Assembly (NCBI GenBank): GCA_937919165.1
Contig: CALFPO010000056.1
Span: forward strand, 1 to 10,124
Source of the DNA: an uncultured Bacillota bacterium
GTDB lineage: Bacteria; Bacillota_I; Bacilli_A; Erysipelotrichales; Erysipelotrichaceae
Direction of reading: 5' to 3'
Length of the DNA: 10,124 nucleotides
Shown: positions 1 to 5,876 of the stretch, piece by piece
How positions within the stretch are numbered: position 1 is the first letter of the stretch
How the letters are laid out: each line of letters starts with the position of its first letter
The notes under the pieces: generated by a model
The model's input: only the letters and a program-made list of their open reading frames with translations
The model's database searches: none
Told to the model about the DNA's origin: nothing
Made by a program: the position numbers and the translations under genes

Positions 1-60
1 GCAGGCTTCTTAGCTTCAGTCTTCTTTGCAGCAGGCTTCTTCGCTTCAGTCTTCTTTGTG
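1..60 (-). repeat. 30-bp tandem repeat inside the lysine-rich gene
   Basis: Bases 1-30 and 31-60 are two copies of one 30-bp unit. By eye they match at 27 of 30 positions. On the coding strand the unit encodes the decapeptide KKTEAKKPAA, or a close variant such as STKKTEAKKP. The repeat touches the window edge, so the copy number cannot be read here. Such repeats often vary in number between strains and break short-read assemblies. Confidence 0.8.
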
Positions 61-302
61 CTAGGCTTCTTTACTGCAGCCTTTACTGCTTTCTTCGCCT
101 CTGCTTTCTTTTCGCTTACTTTCTTTTCGGCTGTCTTTTTTACAGCAGTCTTCTTTTCAGCAACTTTTTTAGCAACTGCTTTTTTCGCAGCAGTCTTCTT
201 CTCTTCTGCTTTCTTCTCAGCCTTCTTCTTTGTATCAGCCGTCTTTTTCTCAACGTCTTTCTTTGTAACGGCAACTTTCTTTTCTAATTTTTTTGTAGCC
301 AT
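1..302 (-). CDS. Lysine/alanine-rich histone H1-like protein (C-terminus beyond left edge)
   Basis: The frame starts at the ATG complementary to 300-302 and stays open to the left edge, giving at least 100 residues. After the start MATKKLEKKVAV the protein is almost entirely Lys, Ala, Glu, Thr and Val, in short units such as AEKK, TAAKK, VAEKK and TEAKKPA. Such sequence resembles eukaryotic-type histone H1 tails and the basic tails of bacterial H1-like or HU-fusion proteins, which bind DNA or RNA non-specifically. That role is inferred from composition only; no folded domain is visible. An AAAGGG-like ribosome site lies about 7 bases before the ATG, and a good promoter lies just upstream. The end of the visible coding region becomes a near-perfect 30-bp repeat. 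An alternating charged coil or a cell-wall/ribosome-associated basic protein is also possible. I am confident that it is a gene, and not confident of its function. Confidence 0.75.
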   Translation of the reverse strand, partial: MATKKLEKKVAVTKKDVEKKTADTKKKAEKKAEEKKTAAKKAVAKKVAEKKTAVKKTAEKKVSEKKAEAKKAVKAAVKKPSTKKTEAKKPAAKKTEAKKP

Positions 303-342
303 ATTTGTCCCTTTCTTACTCAGGAGTTATTCTCCAAAACAA

Positions 343-371
343 ATTATAGTATACGCAATTTTCTATTACAA
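343..371 (-). promoter_or_regulatory. SigA-type promoter for the lysine-rich gene
   Basis: Read on the minus strand, a perfect TATAAT -10 box (complement of 343-348) is preceded after exactly 17 bases by TTGTAA (complement of 366-371), a 4/6 match to TTGACA. The -35 box is made of the last Leu codon and stop codon of the upstream hydrolase gene. The lysine-rich gene therefore has its own promoter, starting where the previous gene ends. The predicted leader is about 35 nt and contains a weak GGAG/CTCC hairpin near 324-336. Confidence 0.7.
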
Positions 372-1265
372 ACTACAGTTTCTTATGAAATCATCGCAAA
401 CCTTGAAATATCTTTCATCCTGCATGGCTTCAGTATGCTTCTTCCCCTTGACACTGAAATACTTCTTTGGACCTTTGTTATGGTTATAGAGAATCCTTGA
501 CATACTGAATGGCACAAAGTCATCATCTTCGCCATGTATGAATAGAATCGGTATCTCATTGTTCTCGAGCGCCTTCTTTGGCGAACAATCATCATATGTC
601 ATTCCAAACTCACGAACCATCTTCTTCTCTATCATCGATAAGATAAAGCCTGTTCTGTTGACATTCTCCAAACGCAAGAAATTGTCGATCTCATCTTTTA
701 ATGTGGAGAATCCGCAGTCCTCGATTATACTGACGACATTCTTAGGTAAAGTACTCCTTGTTGTCATCATGCATGTGGCTGCTCCCATCGATAGTCCATA
801 TAGCGTTATCTTGCAATCAGGTTCAAGTTCAATAAGATAATCAATCCATTTAAGGATATCAAGAGATTCCTTTTGGCCATAAGTATAGTATTTGCCTTCA
901 GATTCTCCGGACGATCTTTGATCTACCAACAACAGATTATATCCTAGCTTATCGAATTCATATCCTCTTTCATACATCTGGGCCTTGCTGTGCCATATGC
1001 CATGGACCATGATCAGATAATGCTTGCTTAAATGATTATGTATATCCAAGCCGGCAAGCTTCAATCCGTCGTAAGATGTGATCTTCACTTCCTTGACATT
1101 GCTTCTGTTTAGCCAGGCACTGATTTGAGGTTCAATCGGATCGTTCTTGTCGTTTCGTTTGAAGGTACGATTGAAGAACACTTCACTTAAGGCCTTGTAT
1201 GCAGAAAAGGACATTGCCGATCCGGCAGCGCAAGCTATCAGAATATTCTTTGTTGAATCCTTCAC
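366..1265 (-). CDS. Alpha/beta hydrolase (serine hydrolase fold)
   Basis: This is a 299-residue protein of the alpha/beta hydrolase superfamily, similar in layout to uncharacterised YqkD-like Bacillota hydrolases. The oxyanion-side HG motif is at residues 88-89 (MVHGIWH). The DQRSSGESEG stretch is at 115-124. The nucleophile elbow GLSMG (157-161) places the catalytic Ser at 159. The acid is probably Asp248 in HGEDDDFVP, and the base His277 in GKKHTEA. A hydrophobic N-terminal segment (about residues 8-24) could anchor it to the membrane. The natural substrate cannot be read from the sequence; esterase or acyl-amino-acid hydrolase activity is typical of the family. The start is GTG, because an AAGGAG site (1274-1279) lies 8 bases upstream inside the end of valS. 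The GTG shares one base with the valS stop (TAGTG), so the two are probably cotranscribed and coupled. In many Bacilli this position after valS holds folC. Confidence 0.85.
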   Translation of the reverse strand: MKDSTKNILIACAAGSAMSFSAYKALSEVFFNRTFKRNDKNDPIEPQISAWLNRSNVKEVKITSYDGLKLAGLDIHNHLSKHYLIMVHGIWHSKAQMYERGYEFDKLGYNLLLVDQRSSGESEGKYYTYGQKESLDILKWIDYLIELEPDCKITLYGLSMGAATCMMTTRSTLPKNVVSIIEDCGFSTLKDEIDNFLRLENVNRTGFILSMIEKKMVREFGMTYDDCSPKKALENNEIPILFIHGEDDDFVPFSMSRILYNHNKGPKKYFSVKGKKHTEAMQDERYFKVCDDFIRNCSL

Positions 1266-3844
1266 TATTCGAGCTCCTTCTTCTTCTCAAGTAGAGTATT
1301 GTATGAATTCTGATAGTTCACAAGCTTAGCCTTCTCTTCTTCTACCTTTGCAGCTGGAGCCTTGGAGATGAACTTCTCATTTGACAGCATCTTCTGTGAT
1401 CTGTCAATCTCGCTTTCAAGTCTTACGAGCTCCTTTGCAATCTTCTCAAGTTCTGCAGCCTTGTCGACAATCTCGTTCATTATATATGAGATCTTACCGA
1501 AGCTTGTAGGTCGAACAATCGTCTCTTCTGATGTTTCATTTATCAGATTCACCTTAACCATCTTGTAAAGAATAGACTTCAAGGAATCGCTCAGTTCCAT
1601 GCCATCGATCAGAATGCTGAGTTCCTTTGATGGCTTGATGCTGTTCTCGGTCTTGATTTCTCTTGTCTGCTTGATTATCTCAATTATGTTATCGATATCA
1701 TTCGCCTTCTTCAGATCGATTCCTTCTATCTTCTCTGGCCATGATTCGATGCATATAGACTTGTCTTTGCCATGAATTGACTGATAGATCTCCTCAGTAA
1801 CGAATGGAATGAATGGATGAAGAAGCTTGATGATGGCATCTAGCGTATAGATCAATGTATTGAGGGTCTCATGCTTCTCTTCCAGATTATCGGAATTGAG
1901 TGCTGACTTCGTGAATTCGATATACATTGAGCAGAAATCATCCCATACAAACGACATGATCTCATTACCGGCGATGCCGAATTCATACTTGTCTAGATTT
2001 GCGCTTGCAGATTCGATTGTTGCATTCAATCTATTGATGATCCAAGAGTCGATATCGTTCTTGATTGAAGGCTCATGATACTCATATGTCTCGTCGCAAT
2101 TCATCAATACATATCTTGATGCATTCCATAGCTTATTGATGAAGTTCCAGTCTGCTTCCATCTTTTCAGTAGAATAGTTCATATCCAGTCCTGGTGTAGA
2201 GTTGGTAGATAGGAACAGTCTCAAAGTATCGCAACCATACTGGTTAATTAGATCAATAGGATCAATGCCATTGCCTAAAGATTTCGCCATCTTTCTTCCC
2301 TTTTCATCTCTGATAAGACCATGGATAAGACAGTCTCTGAATGGAACCTCATTGGTGAAATGACGAGCGCTGAATGCCATTCTGGCTACCCAGAAGAAGA
2401 TGATGTCATAGCCAGTAACCATGCAGCTGGTTGGGAAATATCTTTCCAGATCGGCGGTCTTTTCAGGCCAGCCAAGTACAGAGAATGGCCATAAGGCACT
2501 TGAGAACCAGGTATCCAATACATCTTCATCCTGATGATAGTTCTCGATATCTTTTGGAGGTTCAACTTCGCAATAGATTTCGCCAGTTTCGTTATGATAC
2601 CAGACAGGAATGCGGTGTCCCCACCAAAGCTGTCTAGATATGCACCAGTCCTCGATATTCTCAAGCCATTGATTGAAGGTCTTTTCAAATCTCTTAGGAT
2701 AGAAATTGATCTTTGATTCTTCATTCTCCTGGGCCTTAAGCACATCCTCAGCCAAAGGCTTCATTCTTACGAACCATTGCTTAGAAAGATATGGCTCTAC
2801 CATTACGCCCGTTCTTTCAGAATGTCCAACACTATGGACAATCTTCTCTTCTTTCACCAGAACACCCTGTTCCTTGAACTTCTCAAGGAGCTTCTCACGG
2901 CAAGCAAAACGATCTAGCGTATTGAATTCGCCAGCCAGTTCATTCATGGTTCCGTTCTCATTCATGCAGATAGGCATCTCAAGATTATGTCTGATAGCAA
3001 TCTGATAGTCATTAGGGTCATGTGCAGGCGTGCACTTCATGGCACCTGTGCCGAAACCGATCTCGATATATTCGTCGCCGATTATAGGCAAGATATCACC
3101 ATTGGCAGGATTGATGCATTTCTTGCCGATCAGATGATTAAGCTTATCGTCCTTAGGATGTACAACAACGCAAACATCACCGAACATTGTTTCAGGTCTT
3201 GTGGTAGCGACCGTAAATGTCTCATCGCTGTCTACTACATGGTATTCAAGATAATACATGAATCCTTCAACATCCTTATGTATTACCTCGATATTGCTTA
3301 ATGCGGTCTTTGCTTCAGGGTCCCAGTTGATAACTCTTGCGCCCTGATAGATAAGACCTTCCTTATAGTATTTTACAAATACTTCCGCAACAGCTTTAGA
3401 TAAGCCTTCATCCAAGGTAAAACGTTCTTTGCGGTAATCTACAGAAATGCCAAGCTTAGCCCATTGGGCACGAATGAAATCAGAGTATTTTGCTTTCCAT
3501 TCCCAAGCCTTTTCCAGGAACTTCTCTCTTCCAATATCATAGCGGGATACACCCTGTTCCTTCAGTCTTGCATCAACCTTTGCCTGCGTAGCGATACCTG
3601 CATGGTCCATGCCTGGTACCCAAAGCACATCAAAACCTTTCAAGCGATGATATCTTGAAAGCAGATCCTGGATGGTATTGTCCATGGCATGTCCAAGATG
3701 CAGCTTGCCAGTGACATTTGGTGGCGGAATAACGATGCAATATGGCTTTTTGGCCATATCTCCGCATTCAAAATACTTATGGTCCAGCCATTCCTGGTAC
3801 TTGCCTTCCTCTACGGCTTTAGCATCATACTTCTGAGCTAACAT
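1265..3844 (-). CDS. valS: Valyl-tRNA synthetase
   Basis: A class I synthetase that charges tRNA-Val with valine in the cytoplasm and hydrolyses mischarged Thr-tRNA-Val. From the ATG complementary to 3842-3844 it is 859 residues, normal for bacterial ValRS. The HIGH-type motif HLGH is at residues 49-52, following PPPNVTGK. The CP1 editing domain shows TTRPETMFGD (214-223) and GTGAMKCTPAHDPNDY from about 265. The second catalytic motif reads KMAKS (518-522) instead of the usual KMSKS. A charged coiled-coil arm (about residues 795-859) ends the protein, as expected for ValRS. A frame-extended GTG at 3872-3874 would add 10 residues, but it lies in the T-box terminator and would include the ribosome site in the protein. 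The ATG has AGGAGG (3852-3857) 7 bases upstream and is clearly the start. It is regulated by the T-box leader and is followed by the coupled hydrolase gene. Confidence 0.97.
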   Translation of the reverse strand: MLAQKYDAKAVEEGKYQEWLDHKYFECGDMAKKPYCIVIPPPNVTGKLHLGHAMDNTIQDLLSRYHRLKGFDVLWVPGMDHAGIATQAKVDARLKEQGVSRYDIGREKFLEKAWEWKAKYSDFIRAQWAKLGISVDYRKERFTLDEGLSKAVAEVFVKYYKEGLIYQGARVINWDPEAKTALSNIEVIHKDVEGFMYYLEYHVVDSDETFTVATTRPETMFGDVCVVVHPKDDKLNHLIGKKCINPANGDILPIIGDEYIEIGFGTGAMKCTPAHDPNDYQIAIRHNLEMPICMNENGTMNELAGEFNTLDRFACREKLLEKFKEQGVLVKEEKIVHSVGHSERTGVMVEPYLSKQWFVRMKPLAEDVLKAQENEESKINFYPKRFEKTFNQWLENIEDWCISRQLWWGHRIPVWYHNETGEIYCEVEPPKDIENYHQDEDVLDTWFSSALWPFSVLGWPEKTADLERYFPTSCMVTGYDIIFFWVARMAFSARHFTNEVPFRDCLIHGLIRDEKGRKMAKSLGNGIDPIDLINQYGCDTLRLFLSTNSTPGLDMNYSTEKMEADWNFINKLWNASRYVLMNCDETYEYHEPSIKNDIDSWIINRLNATIESASANLDKYEFGIAGNEIMSFVWDDFCSMYIEFTKSALNSDNLEEKHETLNTLIYTLDAIIKLLHPFIPFVTEEIYQSIHGKDKSICIESWPEKIEGIDLKKANDIDNIIEIIKQTREIKTENSIKPSKELSILIDGMELSDSLKSILYKMVKVNLINETSEETIVRPTSFGKISYIMNEIVDKAAELEKIAKELVRLESEIDRSQKMLSNEKFISKAPAAKVEEEKAKLVNYQNSYNTLLEKKKELE

Positions 3845-3862
3845 AATCAGTCCTCCTAAATT

Positions 3863-3902
3863 AAAAGGTGGCACAAAGGGCGCATAAGCGCGGTACCACC
3901 TT
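3863..3902 (-). terminator. T-box intrinsic terminator of the valS leader
   Basis: On the minus strand AAGGTGG pairs with CCACCTT around an inner GCGC/GCGC helix with a TTAT loop, followed by TTTT. The 5' arm is the T-box sequence itself, so this hairpin is mutually exclusive with the tRNA-stabilised antiterminator. The valS AGGAGG site begins a few bases downstream of the T run. Confidence 0.85.
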
Positions 3903-4041
3903 ATTTTCTAACTTATGTCTTTAACGCAGACCTACGTACATAGTAGACTCCAAGACAACATTTTCATTCCATCCAGTATAGCTTTCACCACCCGCTATAT
4001 CTCTACATTCCCAATGGAACTACTTTCTTCTTTTCAACGTC
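3863..4041 (-). promoter_or_regulatory. T-box riboswitch (tRNA-Val sensing leader of valS)
   Basis: The transcript leader carries the T-box core GGTGGTACCGCG (complement of 3889-3900), whose UGGU can pair with the ACCA end of uncharged tRNA-Val. Stem I is supported by two helices: TTCCAT (4014-4019) with ATGGAA (3967-3972), and an upper hairpin TATAGC/GCTATA (3994-3999 / 3977-3982) closing a GGGTGGTGAAA loop. The conserved AGTA lies at 4021-4024 on the 5' side of the specifier loop. On the 3' side the run TGTTGTC contains adjacent valine codons GTT (3957-3959) and GTC (3954-3956). GTC is my preferred specifier, but the exact loop pairing is not settled by eye. By family knowledge, uncharged tRNA-Val favours the antiterminator and so turns on valS. 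Confidence 0.92.
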
Positions 4042-4047
4042 TATTCT

Positions 4048-4077
4048 ATTATAAAGCACATTATTGCTTTTTGAAAA
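4048..4077 (-). promoter_or_regulatory. Promoter of the valS operon
   Basis: A perfect TATAAT (complement of 4048-4053) is preceded after 18 bases by TTTTCA (complement of 4072-4077), a 4/6 match to TTGACA. Transcription would start near 4041, just before T-box stem I. The -35 box and part of the spacer lie inside the last codons of the upstream acetyltransferase gene, whose TAA is at 4061-4063. Confidence 0.7.
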
Positions 4078-4606
4078 TACTTTGATCAAGATCATTTCTA
4101 AGCATGCCGTAGATATATGAATCAGTCCATTCGTCCTTGGCATAATAGTCGCTTATGAAATGTGCTTCTCTTCTCATCCCGATTCTTTCCAAAAGACGAT
4201 ATGAGTCCACATTTCTGGTATCGGTATCGGCATATATTCTATGCACATTCTCTTCCTTGAATAGATATGTGCATAAAGCGAATACAGCTTCAGTTGCATA
4301 TCCATTCTTATAGTATTCCTTATTGAATACATAACCGATCTCAACTGTCTCTTTCATCGTGGAATACCAGGCGGAAACGACACCGATCATCCTTGAGTCA
4401 TACTCAACCGCAAGATCAAGGATATGTTTCTCTTTTAGAGAATCATGGGCCAGTTTCTCGTTGAACTTCGAATCCTTTTCCTTGTCTGTCCATGCATAAT
4501 AAGGAAGATACCTGCATACATCATCATTCATGAAGATAGCGAAACAATCGTTGCGATCTTCTTCAGACATATTTCTTAGAATCAGTCTATCAGTGATAAT
4601 TTTCAT
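4061..4606 (-). CDS. GNAT family N-acetyltransferase, RimJ/RimL type
   Basis: A 181-residue acetyl-CoA-dependent acetyltransferase. It opens with TDRLILRNMSEED (residues 5-17), the usual first strand and helix of RimJ/RimL-like proteins. EIGYVFNKEYYKNGYATEA (89-107) forms the acetyl-CoA pyrophosphate-binding loop (KNGYA in place of the R/QxxGxG/A core). ADTDTRNVDSYRLLERIGM (126-144) is the C-terminal motif in which Asn/Ser contact CoA and a late aromatic residue follows. Relatives acetylate ribosomal-protein N-termini, antibiotics or small amines; the substrate here is not deducible. The start ATG has no recognisable Shine-Dalgarno site. The gene is divergent from the pnuC-like gene with only 35 bases between starts, and valS has its own promoter downstream, so it appears to be monocistronic. 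Confidence 0.88.
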   Translation of the reverse strand: MKIITDRLILRNMSEEDRNDCFAIFMNDDVCRYLPYYAWTDKEKDSKFNEKLAHDSLKEKHILDLAVEYDSRMIGVVSAWYSTMKETVEIGYVFNKEYYKNGYATEAVFALCTYLFKEENVHRIYADTDTRNVDSYRLLERIGMRREAHFISDYYAKDEWTDSYIYGMLRNDLDQSIFKKQ

Positions 4607-4641
4607 AAATCTAGTTTAGCAAATAATGATAAGATATTCAT

Positions 4642-5319
4642 ATGCAAAAGAAGTTCAATCTATTCGAAAGGATCTTTCTGATCTGTGGAGCCGTGCTTAA
4701 CATAGTCACTTTCATCATTACCAGATCGACAACGCTTTCGCTTATCCAAAGTATGCTTTCGATATTCAATGCCGTATATACCGCAAAAGGAAGCTTTATT
4801 GGATACATATGTCTGCTTGTAGAAGGGTCAATATATTCCTATATTTCCTTTATGCATAAATACTATTCTGAAGTCATCATAACCATGGGCATCAACATAC
4901 CTATGGCTTTATGGGGACTCATCACTTGGCTAAGGCATCAGGACAAGAAGACAGAAGCTGTAGAAGTAACTTCCTTGAGCAATAAAGAGATTGTTCTTGC
5001 GATTCTTTCTCAAGTTTTATGCAGTTTCTTCTATTATTGGCTGCTTCGGCAATTCAATACAGATATGCTTATCGTATCTACCATATCGATGTGCGTGAAT
5101 GTGCTAGCAATGTATTTTTCGGCAAAAAGATCAGTGCTTGTATTCTGGTCCTATATGGTCAACTGTCTCATCAGAATAAGCTTATGGACTATACCTGCCT
5201 TGAATGGCGATTTCAGCAATTTCCCGATTGTCATATCTTGCGCAATGTATTTCATATGCGACATCTACGGAATCATAACCTGGAACAGACTTGAAAAGAA
5301 ACAGAACGCTAGGGATTAA
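4642..5319 (+). CDS. pnuC: PnuC-family nicotinamide riboside/mononucleotide transporter
   Basis: A 225-residue integral membrane protein with seven or eight hydrophobic segments, at roughly residues 8-26, 30-47, 52-70, 78-96, 116-135, 142-160, 163-183 and 192-213. Each half ends in a similar motif, WGLITW (91-96) and IYGIITW (208-214), separated by a charged loop (WLRHQDKKTEAVE). This matches the 3+1+3 internal duplication and the Trp-rich motifs known for PnuC. The family moves vitamin B3 derivatives (nicotinamide riboside or NMN) by facilitated diffusion, trapped by phosphorylation inside the cell. The precise substrate is not readable, and no kinase or NAD gene sits beside it. The length is normal. 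No good ribosome site precedes the ATG. It converges on engB, overlapping it by 4 bases. This is the only plus-strand gene in the window. Confidence 0.82.
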   Translation: MQKKFNLFERIFLICGAVLNIVTFIITRSTTLSLIQSMLSIFNAVYTAKGSFIGYICLLVEGSIYSYISFMHKYYSEVIITMGINIPMALWGLITWLRHQDKKTEAVEVTSLSNKEIVLAILSQVLCSFFYYWLLRQFNTDMLIVSTISMCVNVLAMYFSAKRSVLVFWSYMVNCLIRISLWTIPALNGDFSNFPIVISCAMYFICDIYGIITWNRLEKKQNARD

Positions 5320-5329
5320 CCTAGCGTTC
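5304..5329. terminator. Bidirectional terminator shared by convergent pnuC and engB
   Basis: GAACGCTAGG (5304-5313) and CCTAGCGTTC (5320-5329) form a perfect 10-bp stem with a 6-base loop, GATTAA. Both gene ends are coded inside the hairpin. On the minus strand it is followed by a T-rich stretch (TGTTTCTTTT), and on the plus strand by a weaker TTATTGATTTG. The stop codons of both genes lie in the loop, sharing the TTAA at 5316-5319. Confidence 0.8.
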
Positions 5330-5876
5330 TTATTGATTTGTCTATATATTCCTTTATCTGCTCAAGATTCTTTCTCTTCAGTGAAGAAACAAAGACAATG
5401 TTTTCAATATCCTTGAAAAGCCTATGCTTATTGTTCATAAGCTCATTGTTGGAAAGTTTATCGATCTTGTTAGCGACAATCAGATAATCTATACCCTTTT
5501 CTTCAAGAAACTCCTTCATATCAAGATCATCAGCAGTCAAGCCAATCCTTGAATCGACAATCATGATCGTCAAGGCAATCTTGTCTTTTCTTGAGAAATA
5601 GGCTTCCATCATCTCGCCAAACTGAATCGCTTCCTGTCTTGATCTTCTGGCAAACCCATAGCCAGGAACATCGACAGCTGTGTATTCATCATTGATATTG
5701 AAAAAGTTTATCAGTCTTGTCTTTCCTGGTGTCTTGCCTGTATAGGCAAGGCCTTTTTTGTATAGAGCATTCAGAAGTGAAGACTTTCCGACATTGCTTC
5801 GCCCAACAAAGACAACTTCCTTATCTGTTTCCGGAAAATCTTCTTTCTTGATGGCAGATTTAATGAAGCAGATCAT
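5316..5876 (-). CDS. engB: Ribosome biogenesis GTPase EngB (YsxC/YihA)
   Basis: A 186-residue TRAFAC-class GTPase required in Bacillus for late 50S subunit assembly. G1 is GRSNVGKSS (residues 25-33). The G2 region is TPGKTR (49-54). G3 is DVPGYG (69-74), the family's typical DxPGYG. G4 is NKID (136-139), and G5 is SSLK (164-167). FIKSAI near the N-terminus is also typical. It starts at an ATG that overlaps the TAA of lon by one base (TAATG), with an AAGAGG site about 10 bases upstream inside lon, so translation is probably coupled to lon. lon-engB adjacency is conserved in Bacilli (lonA-ysxC). It is a few residues shorter at the N-terminus than the Bacillus protein, but nothing is missing from the GTPase core. 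Confidence 0.96.
   Translation of the reverse strand: MICFIKSAIKKEDFPETDKEVVFVGRSNVGKSSLLNALYKKGLAYTGKTPGKTRLINFFNINDEYTAVDVPGYGFARRSRQEAIQFGEMMEAYFSRKDKIALTIMIVDSRIGLTADDLDMKEFLEEKGIDYLIVANKIDKLSNNELMNNKHRLFKDIENIVFVSSLKRKNLEQIKEYIDKSIRTLG

Noticed and set aside
1..60. CRISPR repeat
   Set aside because: The two 30-bp units are directly adjacent with no spacers, and they encode in-frame KKTEAKKPA repeats.
324..336. GGAG-AATAA-CTCC hairpin before the lysine-rich gene as a terminator of the hydrolase transcript
   Set aside because: It has only four base pairs, is not followed by a T run, and lies downstream of the new promoter. At most it is a leader hairpin.
58..489. Plus-strand open frame of 143 residues rich in Phe, Ser and Ala
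   Set aside because: It is the antisense of the lysine-rich gene (AAG/AAA codons read as CTT/TTT) and of the hydrolase 3' end. It has no ribosome site, and its composition is explained by the opposite strand.
1218..1240. Lipoprotein signal (LIAC at hydrolase residues 9-12)
   Set aside because: Only three hydrophobic residues precede the Cys, and the hydrophobic stretch continues after it. A membrane anchor or buried helix is more likely than a lipobox.
2386..3301. Several 60-119 residue frames on both strands inside valS
   Set aside because: They overlap a fully supported 859-residue ValRS. They show no family motifs or ribosome sites, so they are shadows.
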